This document shows, piece after piece, positions 44,358 to 53,644 of a stretch of DNA of 57,260 nt; the first letter of the stretch is position 1; each line of letters opens with the position of its first letter. The notes beneath the pieces were generated by a model. The model made no database searches and was not told the DNA's origin. It saw only the letters and a list, made by a program, of their open reading frames with translations. A program made the translations under genes and the position numbers. Origin of the DNA: Flavobacteriales bacterium (lineage in GTDB: Bacteria; Bacteroidota; Bacteroidia; Flavobacteriales; TMED113); contig NZUK01000034.1 in NCBI GenBank assembly GCA_002701365.1, positions 1 to 57,260 on the forward strand, in the 5' to 3' direction.

Positions 44358-45743
44358 ATGAAATTTAAAATCATATTGCGTGAAGATGCAGAGTGTAAAA
44401 AAATAAATTGGCATGTAAATGGCGAGCATTCAGTAATGTGCTTGATGCCTTTAAGTTATTCCTTGATTGAAGAAGAAAATTTAGAAATAGATAGTAATTT
44501 GATAAGAAGAGCAGGTGCTGAAATTCATTCATTTCTCCTTGCTTTAAATAAAGCATATCATAAAACACATAAATTTAACAGTATTAGTGTTCATTATTCG
44601 GATGATTCTAAATATCAAAATAAAAGAGTATTGGATAATTTTTTGGAAGGGTTCACACTTGCTAATTATAAATTTAATACACATAAGACTAGTGTAGATG
44701 ATATTTCTTTTAAATTGGACACAAATTTTGATAGTAAAATCACATATGCATCTGTTAAAGGCGCCTGTATTGCTCGTGATTTAGTCAATGAGCCACTTTC
44801 TCATTTAAACGCAGAAAAACTTTCATCCAGAATAGAGAGCCTTTCCAAAGAGGCTGGTTTCAAATTAGAAGTTTTTAATGAAAAAAAGATTAAGCAATTA
44901 AAAATGGGTGGAGTTTTAAGCGTGAATCAGGGCTCTATTGCAAAGCCAACCTTCAATATTCTGACATATAAGTCTAACGTGACAAAAAGCAAAAGTCCTA
45001 TAGTTTTAGTTGGAAAAGGAGTGATGTATGACACGGGAGGTTTGAGCTTAAAACCAACTCCTAATTCTATGGATATGATGAAGTGTGATATGGGGGGGGC
45101 TGCTGCTGTTATAGGGGCTATCTATGCCTTGGCTTTATCTAAAGCAAATTGTTATGTAATTGGCCTGATACCTGCTGTGGAAAATAGGCCGGGAGGCGAT
45201 GCTTATGTGCCGGGAGATGTTATTACAATGATGAATGGGAGTACAGTAGAAGTGTTAAATACAGACGCGGAAGGAAGGTTAATCTTAGCGGATGCTCTTC
45301 ATTATGCGAAAAGATATAAGCCAGAACTTGTTATTGATATAGCTACATTGACTGGTGCAGCGTCTAGGTCTGTTGGAAAACATGGTTTAGTTGCCATGGA
45401 GAATCATCAAAAAATGATTTTTACAGATTTTAGTGACAACATGAAAAGATTGTTATCTTCTGGGAATATTGTTGGAGAAAGAGTTGCTGTTCAGCCATTT
45501 TGGGACGATTATAAAGATGAATTACAATCTTCTGTTGCGGATTTAAAAAACTTAGGAGGACCTGAATCGGGTCATATTACAGCGGGTAAATTTTTAGAAC
45601 ATTTTGTTGATTATTCTTGGATTCATCTTGATATAGCAGGTGTTGCATTTTTGCAAAAAAATTATCATTACAATAAAGAAGGGGGGACAGGTGTAGCTGT
45701 TCGATTACTAACATACTTTATAGCTCAAAGTAATGAGAGATAA
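44358..45743 (+). CDS. leucyl aminopeptidase family (M17) peptidase
   Basis: This 461-residue cytosolic metallopeptidase has the catalytic core IVLVGKGVMYDTGGLSLKP (about 215-233) and the family signature NTDAEGRLILADAL (about 305-318), which supply the two metal ions and catalytic Lys/Arg. The N-terminal roughly 150 residues are a divergent macro-like domain, as is usual. It releases N-terminal amino acids from peptides. Its last 11 bp overlap the pdxA start. Confidence 0.92.
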   Translation: MKFKIILREDAECKKINWHVNGEHSVMCLMPLSYSLIEEENLEIDSNLIRRAGAEIHSFLLALNKAYHKTHKFNSISVHYSDDSKYQNKRVLDNFLEGFTLANYKFNTHKTSVDDISFKLDTNFDSKITYASVKGACIARDLVNEPLSHLNAEKLSSRIESLSKEAGFKLEVFNEKKIKQLKMGGVLSVNQGSIAKPTFNILTYKSNVTKSKSPIVLVGKGVMYDTGGLSLKPTPNSMDMMKCDMGGAAAVIGAIYALALSKANCYVIGLIPAVENRPGGDAYVPGDVITMMNGSTVEVLNTDAEGRLILADALHYAKRYKPELVIDIATLTGAASRSVGKHGLVAMENHQKMIFTDFSDNMKRLLSSGNIVGERVAVQPFWDDYKDELQSSVADLKNLGGPESGHITAGKFLEHFVDYSWIHLDIAGVAFLQKNYHYNKEGGTGVAVRLLTYFIAQSNER

Positions 45744-46773
45744 AAATAAGGTTATTGTAGGTATTTCATGTGGGGATATTAATGGTATAGGATTAGAAGT
45801 ATTAATAAATTCATTTGCTACAGAAAAATTATTTGATAGATGCGTCCCGGTACTATATGTTCCGGTGAAAACTATGAATGCTTATTTGCGTGTTCTAAAA
45901 ATAAAGGATTTTGAATTTCATGTAATTAAGAAGCCAAAAGATGCATTAATGAATAAGATGAATATTATTGATTTTCCAGCAAAAGATATTCCGTTGAGCT
46001 TAGGTAAAAGTACTAAGTTTGCTGCTCAAATAGCTGTTGATTCATTAAGTCTTGCGGTTAGTGATTTAAAAAAAAATCTTACAGATGTAATTCTCACATT
46101 ACCTGTTAACAAGCATAATATATCTTTAGTAAAAAAAGACTTTGTTGGTCATACTGAATTTTTATCTAAACAATTTGACAATCAAGAAAACTTAATGATA
46201 TTATGTGGTCATGATTTAAAAATAGCAACGGTTACCAATCATGTTGCTATCTCGAATATATCAGGATTAATCTCTAAGTCTATAATCGATGATAAAATAA
46301 GTGTTTTATATCAAACATTAAAGATGGACTTTTTAATTTCAAAACCCAAGATCGCTGTTTTGAGCTTAAACCCTCATTCAGGCGATAATGGCCTAATAGG
46401 TTACGAAGATGATCGTATAATTAAACCGGTAATTATGAGTTGGTTTAATAATGGTCATGAGGTTCATGGTCCGTATTCAGCTGACGCTTTTTTTGGGTCA
46501 AAAAGTTATAAAAATTTTGACGCAGTTTTGGGGATGTATCACGATCAATCTTTAATTCCATTTAAAACAATTTGTTTTGGAGAGGGGGTTAATTATACTG
46601 CTGGATTATCTGCTATTAGAGTTTCGCCAGATCATGGTGTCGCATATGACATTGCTGGAAAGAGATTGGCAGATAACAAATCTTTAGTTTATTCATTATT
46701 ATTTTCTTTGGAATTATTCAATAATAGATTGTCACATTTGGATAATTTATTAAAAACAAAAGTAAAACAATAG
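45733..46773 (+). CDS. pdxA: 4-hydroxythreonine-4-phosphate dehydrogenase
   Basis: This 346-residue enzyme oxidises 4-phosphohydroxy-L-threonine in pyridoxal phosphate synthesis. It starts VGISCGDINGIGLEVLI and contains FVGHTEFLSKQF (about 137-148), GMYHDQSLIPFKT (about 272) and the C-terminal SPDHGVAYDIAGK (about 298-310), the metal and substrate residues of PdxA. It overlaps the M17 peptidase gene by 11 bp. In related genomes a DUF177 gene normally lies between pdxA and rpmF, and none is present here. Confidence 0.93.
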   Translation: MRDKNKVIVGISCGDINGIGLEVLINSFATEKLFDRCVPVLYVPVKTMNAYLRVLKIKDFEFHVIKKPKDALMNKMNIIDFPAKDIPLSLGKSTKFAAQIAVDSLSLAVSDLKKNLTDVILTLPVNKHNISLVKKDFVGHTEFLSKQFDNQENLMILCGHDLKIATVTNHVAISNISGLISKSIIDDKISVLYQTLKMDFLISKPKIAVLSLNPHSGDNGLIGYEDDRIIKPVIMSWFNNGHEVHGPYSADAFFGSKSYKNFDAVLGMYHDQSLIPFKTICFGEGVNYTAGLSAIRVSPDHGVAYDIAGKRLADNKSLVYSLLFSLELFNNRLSHLDNLLKTKVKQ

Positions 46774-46791
46774 ATATTTGCAACTTTTTTA

Positions 46792-46799
46792 TATATTTG
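46792..46799 (+). promoter_or_regulatory. -7-like promoter box before rpmF
   Basis: TATATTTG is an exact TAnnTTTG match 27 bp upstream of the rpmF ATG, giving a predicted leader of about 20 bases. No TTTG lies at the expected -33 distance; another TTTG is only 11 bp upstream. The call rests on the -7 box and its position alone. Confidence 0.35.
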
Positions 46800-46826
46800 C
46801 AGACCTAATTATAGAGAACACATAGC

Positions 46827-47003
46827 ATGGCTCATCCAAAGAGAAAAATATCGAAAACCAGAAGGAATAAGAGGAGAACTCATTATAAGGCAGACTCTCC
46901 TGTTGTAGCTATATGTCCTAACACTGGAGTTTCTCATGTGTTTCACAGGGCTTATATGCATGAGGGTAAGTTGTATTATAAGGGCAAGCTTGTCTCGGAA
47001 TAA
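46827..47003 (+). CDS. rpmF: 50S ribosomal protein L32
   Basis: This 58-residue basic protein starts [20 protein letters not shown] and continues with [20 protein letters not shown] and [13 protein letters not shown]. It is a clear L32 of the Cys-poor (zinc-free) Bacteroidota type, with only one Cys. It is a structural protein of the large ribosomal subunit near the exit of the peptidyl-transferase region. It sits between pdxA (53 bp) and fabH (89 bp), a conserved link of ribosome and fatty-acid genes; plsX, often found between rpmF and fabH in other bacteria, is not here. Confidence 0.95.
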   Translation: MAHPKRKISKTRRNKRRTHYKADSPVVAICPNTGVSHVFHRAYMHEGKLYYKGKLVSE

Positions 47004-47092
47004 TTTTTTAAAATCACCATTATTTTTCCCTATTAGACTTTTTTATTTTAGTATTTTAAGATATATTTAAATATCAATTTATACTATTATTT

Positions 47093-48094
47093 TTGAATAC
47101 AAAAAATCAAAATATAGCTGCTAAAATTTCTGCTGTTTCAGGCTGGGTGCCTGATTATGTTTTAACAAACAAAGAGCTTTCCAAAATGGTTGACACTTCT
47201 GATGAATGGATTACTACAAGAACAGGGATTCAAGAGAGAAGAATTTTAAAAGATCCAACGAAAGCAACTTCAGATATGGGCGCAGAAGCGCTTAAGGGTT
47301 TAATAAAAAAATCAGGAATAAAAGCAGATGAGATTGATTTAATCATCTGTGCTACAGTAACACCAGATATGCTTTTCCCTTCCACAGCTTGCTTGATTGC
47401 AGATAAGGTAGGGGCTACGAAAGCATTTGGATTTGATCTTTCAGCTGCGTGTTCAGCTTTTTTATTTGCGTTAGATTGTGGTCAAAAATACATATCTTCA
47501 GGTTTGTATAAGAAAGTGGTGGTTATTGGTGCAGATAAAATGTCTTCGATTGTTGATTACAATGACCGAAAAACTTGTGTTATTTTTGGAGATGGAGCAG
47601 GAGCAGTTTTACTGGAGCCTTCCAGTAAGGATGAAGGATTGATAGATTCTATTTTAAGGGTCGATGGTTCAGGAAGCGAGTATTTAAAAATGATAGCAGG
47701 CGGCTCTTTAAACCCCGCTTCGCAAGAAACCGTCAAAAATGGGCACCATTATATCTATCAAGATGGCAAAACTGTATTTAAATTTGCCGTTACCAATATG
47801 GCCGATGTTTCAGATGAGATTATGAAGCGAAATAATTTAAAAGGGGAAGATGTTGATTGGTTAGTTCCTCATCAGGCAAATCTTAGAATTATTGATGCTA
47901 CTGCAAGAAGAATGGAGCTAGATTCGAGTAAGGTTATGATTAATATTCATAAGTATGGTAATACGACAGCAGCGACGATTCCTCTTTGTTTACATGATTG
48001 GGAAGACAAGTTAAAAAAGAACGATAATATTATTCTTGCTGCCTTTGGAGGAGGTTTTACTTGGGGGGCTATATATTTAAAGTGGGCATATTAA
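47093..48094 (+). CDS. fabH: beta-ketoacyl-ACP synthase III
   Basis: This 333-residue enzyme condenses acetyl-CoA with malonyl-ACP to start fatty-acid synthesis. The catalytic Cys is in DLSAACSAFLFAL (about 112-124), His in VPHQANLRIIDA (about 258-269) and Asn in KYGNTTAATIPL (about 286-297). No in-frame ATG exists between the upstream stop at 47057 and residue 32, so translation probably starts at TTG 47093 (then NTKNQNIAAKI). It is followed by accB and accC, which supply malonyl-CoA. Confidence 0.94.
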   Translation: MNTKNQNIAAKISAVSGWVPDYVLTNKELSKMVDTSDEWITTRTGIQERRILKDPTKATSDMGAEALKGLIKKSGIKADEIDLIICATVTPDMLFPSTACLIADKVGATKAFGFDLSAACSAFLFALDCGQKYISSGLYKKVVVIGADKMSSIVDYNDRKTCVIFGDGAGAVLLEPSSKDEGLIDSILRVDGSGSEYLKMIAGGSLNPASQETVKNGHHYIYQDGKTVFKFAVTNMADVSDEIMKRNNLKGEDVDWLVPHQANLRIIDATARRMELDSSKVMINIHKYGNTTAATIPLCLHDWEDKLKKNDNIILAAFGGGFTWGAIYLKWAY

Positions 48095-48100
48095 TTTTTT

Positions 48101-48184
48101 AATCATTTTGATCATTTTGATCATTTTTCATTCATTTTTCATTCATTTTGATCATTTTTCATTCATTTTGATCATTTTTCATCA
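48101..48184 (+). repeat. compound tandem repeat in the accBC leader (TCATTTTG / TTCATTTTTC units)
   Basis: Short units AATCATTTTG, ATCATTTTG, ATCATTTTTC and ATTCATTTTTC alternate here. The 20 bp unit ATTCATTTTGATCATTTTTC is present as two perfect adjacent copies (48141-48160, 48161-48180). Four TGATCA palindromes fall at 48109, 48118, 48149 and 48169. The block begins 6 bp after the fabH stop and is non-coding. Confidence 0.85.
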
Positions 48185-48239
48185 AAATTTTTAAACAACA
48201 TTTTCTTTTTAATAAATTATCATTTTTTTGTGTTTTTTT

Positions 48240-48269
48240 GCGTGTTTTTGCGTGTTTTTGCGTGTTTTT
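48240..48269 (+). repeat. 10 bp tandem repeat GCGTGTTTTT, three perfect copies
   Basis: Perfect copies lie at 48240-48249, 48250-48259 and 48260-48269, with a decayed copy (TTGTGTTTTTTT) just before. It lies 70 bp upstream of accB and directly before an A/T hairpin. The unit differs from the TCATTTT repeat 55 bp upstream, so two unrelated slippage tracts share one leader. Confidence 0.85.
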
Positions 48270-48296
48270 AAACTTTTTGTTTCAAAAAAAAAGTTT
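48270..48296 (+). terminator. A/T-rich hairpin upstream of accB (possible terminator or attenuator)
   Basis: AAACTTTTT (48270-48278) pairs with AAAAAGTTT (48288-48296) across a 9-base loop, and the right arm runs into further T residues. Nine pairs with only one G-C make it weak by usual standards. It lies 42 bp before the accB start, so it may end the fabH transcript or modulate accB expression. Confidence 0.35.
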
Positions 48297-48338
48297 TTAT
48301 ACTATATTTAGGCATATAATTCTAAACAATAACGATTT

Positions 48339-48860
48339 ATGAATCTAAAACAAATTCAAGAGTTAATTAAATTTGTTGCTAAGTCAGGTGCAACAGAAGT
48401 TGACTTAGAAATAGGAGATGTAAAAATATGTATTAAATCCCCACCAAAGGGTAAGGTTGTTCCCGAGTTACCCTCAGCGATAGTTCCCAACATACCAGTT
48501 GCTGCTCCTCTAGTTGCTGCTCCTCCAGTTGCTGCTCCTCCGGTTGTTGCTCCTCCGGTTGTTGCTCCTCCCCCAGAAGAAAATAACCAACCTCCTGAAT
48601 CAACAGATAACCATGCAAATCACATAATGATAAAATCTCCTATTATAGGGACTTTTTATCGCCGACCAACTCCAGAAAAAGATCCATTTATTAATGTTGG
48701 TGATACTGTTGATGTTGGCTCGGTTGTTGGTATTGTTGAGGCTATGAAATTATTTAATGAGATTGAATCGGATGTGTCCGGTACAATCGTCAAGGTATTA
48801 GTAGATGATATGTCGCCGGTTGAATATGATCAGCCATTATTTTTAGTTGATCCTAGTTAA
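48339..48860 (+). CDS. accB: biotin carboxyl carrier protein of acetyl-CoA carboxylase
   Basis: This 173-residue protein has an N-terminal helical region that binds the carboxylase partner ([20 protein letters not shown]). A Pro/Ala/Val-rich hinge follows (about 53-80) and then the biotinyl domain with EAMKLFNEI (Lys about 138). The biotin is carboxylated by AccC and delivers CO2 to acetyl-CoA. The hinge is encoded by five near-identical 15 bp units. It is 17 codon-free bases plus ATG from accC, clearly one operon. Confidence 0.94.
   Translation: MNLKQIQELIKFVAKSGATEVDLEIGDVKICIKSPPKGKVVPELPSAIVPNIPVAAPLVAAPPVAAPPVVAPPVVAPPPEENNQPPESTDNHANHIMIKSPIIGTFYRRPTPEKDPFINVGDTVDVGSVVGIVEAMKLFNEIESDVSGTIVKVLVDDMSPVEYDQPLFLVDPS
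48495..48569 (+). repeat. five 15 bp coding repeats in the AccB hinge
   Basis: Units starting CCAGTTGCTGCTCCT, CTAGTTGCTGCTCCT, CCAGTTGCTGCTCCT and twice CCGGTTGTTGCTCCT encode [20 protein letters not shown] and PVVAP. Unit number changes would lengthen or shorten the flexible hinge in steps of five residues without breaking the frame. The complementary strand reads as a spurious Gln/Glu-rich frame. Confidence 0.85.
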
Positions 48861-48880
48861 AATTAATAAAATATAATTTG

Positions 48881-50215
48881 ATGTTTAATAAAATATTAAT
48901 TGCAAATAGAGGAGAAATTGCTTTACGAATAATAAATACTTGTAAAGAAATGAATATTAAAACAGTTGCTGTATACTCTACTGCTGACGCAGATAGTTTA
49001 CATGTTAAATTTGCGGATGAAGCAGTTTGCATAGGCCCTCCTCAAAGTTCAGAATCATATTTAAGTATACCTAAAATTATATCAGCAGCAGAAATAACTA
49101 ATTCTGACGCCATACACCCTGGTTATGGCTTTCTTGCTGAAAATGCGCAATTCTCAAAAATTTGTGATGAACATGAAATTAAGTTTATTGGTGCCTCATC
49201 TGAAATGATTGGTAAAATGGGCGATAAAGCCGTTGCTAAAGAAACCATGAGAAGTGCAGGTGTTCCTGTAATCCCTGGATCAGATGGCATAGTAGATGAT
49301 TTTTCGAAAGCTCAAAAAATAGCCAAACAAATGGGCTTTCCAGTAATGTTAAAAGCTTCAGCAGGTGGTGGAGGCAAGGGTATGCGTGCTGTGTGGTCGG
49401 AATCTGATCTTGAGAAGTCATGGACAGAAGCCAAGCAAGAATCTTCAGCCGCATTTGGCAATGATGATATGTATATAGAAAAATTAATTGAAGAGCCTAG
49501 ACATATTGAAATCCAGGTTATTGGGGATCAATTTGGAAATGCGTGTCATTTGTCAGAGAGAGATTGTTCTATTCAGAGGAGACACCAAAAGTTAGTTGAA
49601 GAGTCGCCGTCACCATTTATGACACAGAAATTAAGAAATAAAATGGGTGAAGCAGCGATTAAAGCAGTTAAAAGTATTCAATATGAGGGAGTTGGGACAG
49701 TTGAATTTTTAGTTGACAAGAATCGAAATTTTTATTTCATGGAAATGAATACTAGAATTCAAGTTGAACATCCGGTCACCGAAGAAGTAATTAATTATGA
49801 TCTTATTTGTGAACAAATTAAAGTAGCGGCTGGGATTAAAATTTCAGGAAAAAATTATGAACCAGTTTTACACGCTATAGAGTGTAGAATTAATGCTGAA
49901 GATTCAAATAATAATTTCATGCCTTGTCCAGGTTTAATTACTAATATTTATAAGCCTGGAGGTCATGGAATAAGAGTAGACACACATGTTTATACAGGTT
50001 ATCAGATACCCCCATACTATGACTCTATGATTGCTAAATTAATTACGGTAGCTCAAACTAGAGAAGGGGCAATTTCAAAAATGAAAAGAGCATTGAGTGA
50101 ATTTGTTTTAGAAGGAGTAAAAACAACAATTCCTTTTCATAAAAAGTTAATGAATCATGAGGCGTTTCAATCGGGGAATTACACTACTAAATTTATGGAG
50201 GAGTACAAGTTATAA
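48881..50215 (+). CDS. accC: biotin carboxylase of acetyl-CoA carboxylase
   Basis: The 444-residue product is read from ATG 48881 ([17 protein letters not shown]); a TTG one codon earlier is less likely. This ATP-grasp enzyme carboxylates biotin on Acc[16 protein letters not shown] (about 157-171) is the ATP loop, HIEIQVIGD and [19 protein letters not shown] the family signature, and [16 protein letters not shown] the bicarbonate/metal site. Its 3' end overlaps the convergent dxs by 6 bp. Confidence 0.95.
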   Translation: MFNKILIANRGEIALRIINTCKEMNIKTVAVYSTADADSLHVKFADEAVCIGPPQSSESYLSIPKIISAAEITNSDAIHPGYGFLAENAQFSKICDEHEIKFIGASSEMIGKMGDKAVAKETMRSAGVPVIPGSDGIVDDFSKAQKIAKQMGFPVMLKASAGGGGKGMRAVWSESDLEKSWTEAKQESSAAFGNDDMYIEKLIEEPRHIEIQVIGDQFGNACHLSERDCSIQRRHQKLVEESPSPFMTQKLRNKMGEAAIKAVKSIQYEGVGTVEFLVDKNRNFYFMEMNTRIQVEHPVTEEVINYDLICEQIKVAAGIKISGKNYEPVLHAIECRINAEDSNNNFMPCPGLITNIYKPGGHGIRVDTHVYTGYQIPPYYDSMIAKLITVAQTREGAISKMKRALSEFVLEGVKTTIPFHKKLMNHEAFQSGNYTTKFMEEYKL

Positions 50216-52117
50216 ATTATTTATAATTTCTTGTATTTTTTTGAGAACACTATTTTTATCATAACCACATTCTATTCTTTGTTCTTGAAGTGAACCATGT
50301 TCTATAAACTGATCTGGTACACCAAATCGAAATATATTATTTTTATAATTATTGTCATTAGAAAACTCTAATATAGCACTGCTTAAGCCACCTTTTAAAC
50401 AACCATCTTCAATGGTTATAATGTACTTATATTTTTGAAAAATAATATGTAATAATTTTTCATCTAATGGTTTCAAGAAACGAATATCATAGTGACCAAT
50501 ATTAATCTTATTCTCCTGTATTTCGGTGACAATGTTATTAATCATATTTCCAATGTGACCAATAGATATAACAGCGATGTCACTTCCTTCGGATATTACA
50601 TTACCCTTTCCGATTTCAATTTCTTCAAAAGGTACTTCCCAGTCAGTTAATACTCCAGTTCCTCTGGGATAACGAATAGCAAAAGGTGAATGTTGTTTTA
50701 ATTGAGCCGTGTACATCAAGTTTCTTAGTTCAATTTCATTCATGGGCGAAGCGATAATTAAATTGGGTATACACCTTAAATATGCTAAATCAAAAACGCC
50801 TTGATGAGTTGCACCATCTTCACCAACTAGTCCAGCTCGATCTAAGCAAAATACAACATGTAAATTTTGAATTGCAACATCATGAATTAATTGATCGTAA
50901 CCTCTTTGAAGAAAAGTAGAGTAAATATTACAATAAGGTATAAGCCCCTGTGTTGCCAATCCTGCTGAAAATGTTACGGCATGTTGTTCTGCTATACCTA
51001 CATCAAAGGCTCTATTCGGCATTTCTTTCATCATAAATTTTAATGAAGACCCCGATGGCATTGCAGGAGTAATTCCTACAATTTTCTTATTTTTTTTAGC
51101 AAGCTCAACAATTGTTTTCCCAAAAACATCTTGATATTTAGTGAGTTGGGAGTTTTTTTTATTGGCCACATTAATCTTTCCAGAATCTTTATCGAAAAGT
51201 CCAGGAGCATGCCATTTTGTTTGATCTTTTTCTGCTAATTTATATCCTTTACCTTTTGTTGTTAAACAATGTAGTATTTTGGGACCAGGTATTTCTTTTA
51301 AATCATTAAGTGTGTTAATAAGTTGAATTGTATCGTGACCATCGATTGGACCAAAGTATCTAAAATTTAACGATTCAAAGTAATTGCTTTGTTTTAACAT
51401 AACAGACTTAAGAGCTTGCTCTACCTTTTGAACGACAGTCTTAGCACTATCACCGAATGAACTTAGTTTAGATAACAAATCCCAAACTTCCTCTCGAATT
51501 TTGTTGTATGTTTTAGACTTACTTATCTTTAGAAGATATTCTTTTAGAGCTCCAACATTAGGGTCAATTGACATACAATTATCATTGAGTATTACTAGAA
51601 TATTAGAATTTTCAATTCCTGCGTGATTTAGTGCTTCAAAAGCTTGCCCACCTGTTAAAGCTCCATCTCCTATTATAGCTACATGTTGTCGTGTATCATT
51701 TGAGTCTAGATTAGATGCAACAGCCATTCCAAGTGCTGCACCAACAGAAGTAGATGAGTGTCCAACCCCAAAAGTATCGTAATTACTTTCAAATCTATTA
51801 GGGAACCCACTAATACCTTTATACTTACGGTTGGTATGAAAAATATCTCTTCTGCCTGTTAGTATTTTATGTCCATAAGCTTGATGCCCTACATCCCATA
51901 CAAGTAAATCATTTGGGGTGTCAAAAACATAATGTAGAGCAACAGTTAATTCTACCACTCCAAGGCTTGCTCCAAAGTGTCCACCATGTTCAGAGACTAT
52001 GTCAATAATAAAGTCTCGCAATTCATCACAAACTTTATGTAGATCTACTTTTTTTATTAGTTTTAAATCTTTTGGAGAATTAATACTATTTAATAAAGGT
52101 GTTTTAATAGAATTCAC
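50210..52117 (-). CDS. dxs: 1-deoxy-D-xylulose-5-phosphate synthase
   Basis: This 635-residue thiamine-diphosphate enzyme condenses pyruvate and glyceraldehyde 3-phosphate, the first step of the MEP isoprenoid pathway. [20 protein letters not shown] (about 45-64), the cofactor motif [19 protein letters not shown]...N (about 148-180) and [15 protein letters not shown] (about 433-447) are all present. Length is normal. It is transcribed divergently from asnS (79 bp) and converges on accC. Confidence 0.96.
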   Translation of the reverse strand: MNSIKTPLLNSINSPKDLKLIKKVDLHKVCDELRDFIIDIVSEHGGHFGASLGVVELTVALHYVFDTPNDLLVWDVGHQAYGHKILTGRRDIFHTNRKYKGISGFPNRFESNYDTFGVGHSSTSVGAALGMAVASNLDSNDTRQHVAIIGDGALTGGQAFEALNHAGIENSNILVILNDNCMSIDPNVGALKEYLLKISKSKTYNKIREEVWDLLSKLSSFGDSAKTVVQKVEQALKSVMLKQSNYFESLNFRYFGPIDGHDTIQLINTLNDLKEIPGPKILHCLTTKGKGYKLAEKDQTKWHAPGLFDKDSGKINVANKKNSQLTKYQDVFGKTIVELAKKNKKIVGITPAMPSGSSLKFMMKEMPNRAFDVGIAEQHAVTFSAGLATQGLIPYCNIYSTFLQRGYDQLIHDVAIQNLHVVFCLDRAGLVGEDGATHQGVFDLAYLRCIPNLIIASPMNEIELRNLMYTAQLKQHSPFAIRYPRGTGVLTDWEVPFEEIEIGKGNVISEGSDIAVISIGHIGNMINNIVTEIQENKINIGHYDIRFLKPLDEKLLHIIFQKYKYIITIEDGCLKGGLSSAILEFSNDNNYKNNIFRFGVPDQFIEHGSLQEQRIECGYDKNSVLKKIQEIINNL

Positions 52118-52196
52118 GTGTAATTAATTAAATAAATTGCAATATAATTAAATTCAAATACACATTCTTTGAATCTAATAAATTAACTTTACACTT

Positions 52197-53639
52197 ATGA
52201 ATAAAATTATAATAAAAGAACTATTAGAAAATAAAGAGGTTAATAAGGAATATGTTATATCTGGTTGGGTGAGAACCAAAAGATCAAGTAAAAATATTGC
52301 TTTTGTGATGCTAAATGATGGTTCTTGTTTGAAGGATTTACAGATTATCATAGATGACTTGAGTTTAATTGATAAATATGTTGACAGGATTACAACAGGA
52401 ACAAGTATTAGTGTTTCAGGAAAATTAATTAAATCCGAAGGGAAAGGACAAACAGTTGAATTAATTGTAAAAAAACTAGATATATTAGGTGAATCAGATT
52501 CAGAAACTTATCCTATTCAACCTAAAAGACATACTTTAGATTTTTTAAGAAAAAATGCTCACTTAAGATTTAGAACCAGAACGTATAGTTCTATTTTTAG
52601 AATTAGGCATGGGTTAAGTTTTGCGGTTCATAATTTTTTTCATACTAATAACTTTTATCATATCCATACACCAATTATTACAAGCGCAGATGCTGAGGGA
52701 GCTGGAGAAATGTTTAAAGTAACAACATTAGATCTAATGAAACCTCCAATTAATAAAAATGGAGACATTGATTATTCAAAAGATTTTTTTGAAAAGCAAG
52801 TAAACCTTACTGTATCTGGTCAACTAGAAGCAGAACTAGCAGCTCTAGGATTATCTAAAGTTTATACTTTTGGACCCACCTTCCGCGCTGAGAACTCTAA
52901 TACTTCAAGGCATCTTGCTGAATTTTGGATGATTGAACCAGAGGTTGCATTTTCGGATTTAACTGACAATATTAATCTTGCTACTCAGCTTTTAAAGTTT
53001 GGATGTAAGTATGTATTAAGCAATTATTTAGAAGATATTACATTTTTATCTGACAGAAAATATAAAGAAGAGCAATCTTTTAAAAAAGAACTTAGATCAA
53101 AAAACACGTTATTGGATTCTTTAAATAATATAGTAAACAATCCTTTTAATACGATTTCTTACACGGAGGCTTTTGACATACTTCGCAATTCTAAACCAAA
53201 CAAAAAAAATAAATTTAAATTTCCTATACAGGATTGGGGGGTAGATTTTCAGTCGGAACACGAAAGGTTTTTAGTTGAAAAAGAGTTTAATAATCCGGTT
53301 ATTATTACTGATTATCCAAAAAACATAAAAGCTTTTTATATGCGTTTAAATGATGACAAAAAAACTGTTAGAGCAATGGATGTTTTGTTTCCGGGTATAG
53401 GAGAAATTATTGGTGGCTCACAGCGCGAGGAAAGATTTATCGATTTGAAAAATAGAATGCAAGAAATGTCTATTTCTCAAAAAGAATTATGGTGGTATTT
53501 AGAGACGAGGAAATTTGGCACTGTGCCACATAGTGGTTTTGGCTTAGGGTTTGAGCGTCTTGTGCAGTTTGTGACAGGCATGTCAAATATTCGTGATGTT
53601 ATTCCGTTTCCTAGATATCCATCACATGTAGAATTTTAA
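52197..53639 (+). CDS. asnS: asparaginyl-tRNA synthetase
   Basis: This 480-residue class IIb synthetase has an N-terminal OB fold (YVISGWVRTKRSSKNIAFVM). Motif 2 is around TFGPTFRAENSNTSRHLAEF (about 221-240) and motif 3 is GFGLGFERLVQFVTG (about 443-457). GGSQREER and the ASN-specific HTPIITSADAEGAGEMF segment distinguish it from AspRS. It charges tRNA-Asn directly. rpoN starts 5 bp after its stop. Confidence 0.95.
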   Translation: MNKIIIKELLENKEVNKEYVISGWVRTKRSSKNIAFVMLNDGSCLKDLQIIIDDLSLIDKYVDRITTGTSISVSGKLIKSEGKGQTVELIVKKLDILGESDSETYPIQPKRHTLDFLRKNAHLRFRTRTYSSIFRIRHGLSFAVHNFFHTNNFYHIHTPIITSADAEGAGEMFKVTTLDLMKPPINKNGDIDYSKDFFEKQVNLTVSGQLEAELAALGLSKVYTFGPTFRAENSNTSRHLAEFWMIEPEVAFSDLTDNINLATQLLKFGCKYVLSNYLEDITFLSDRKYKEEQSFKKELRSKNTLLDSLNNIVNNPFNTISYTEAFDILRNSKPNKKNKFKFPIQDWGVDFQSEHERFLVEKEFNNPVIITDYPKNIKAFYMRLNDDKKTVRAMDVLFPGIGEIIGGSQREERFIDLKNRMQEMSISQKELWWYLETRKFGTVPHSGFGLGFERLVQFVTGMSNIRDVIPFPRYPSHVEF

Positions 53640-53644
53640 TTTTT

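Noticed and set aside
48101-48269. Possible CRISPR-like array
   Set aside because: Units are 9-20 bp, directly adjacent with no unique spacers, and low in complexity; no cas genes are nearby.
48433-48618. Minus-strand frame rich in EEQQPEEQQ
   Set aside because: It is the complement of the 15 bp repeats in the AccB hinge; a repeat artefact, not a gene.
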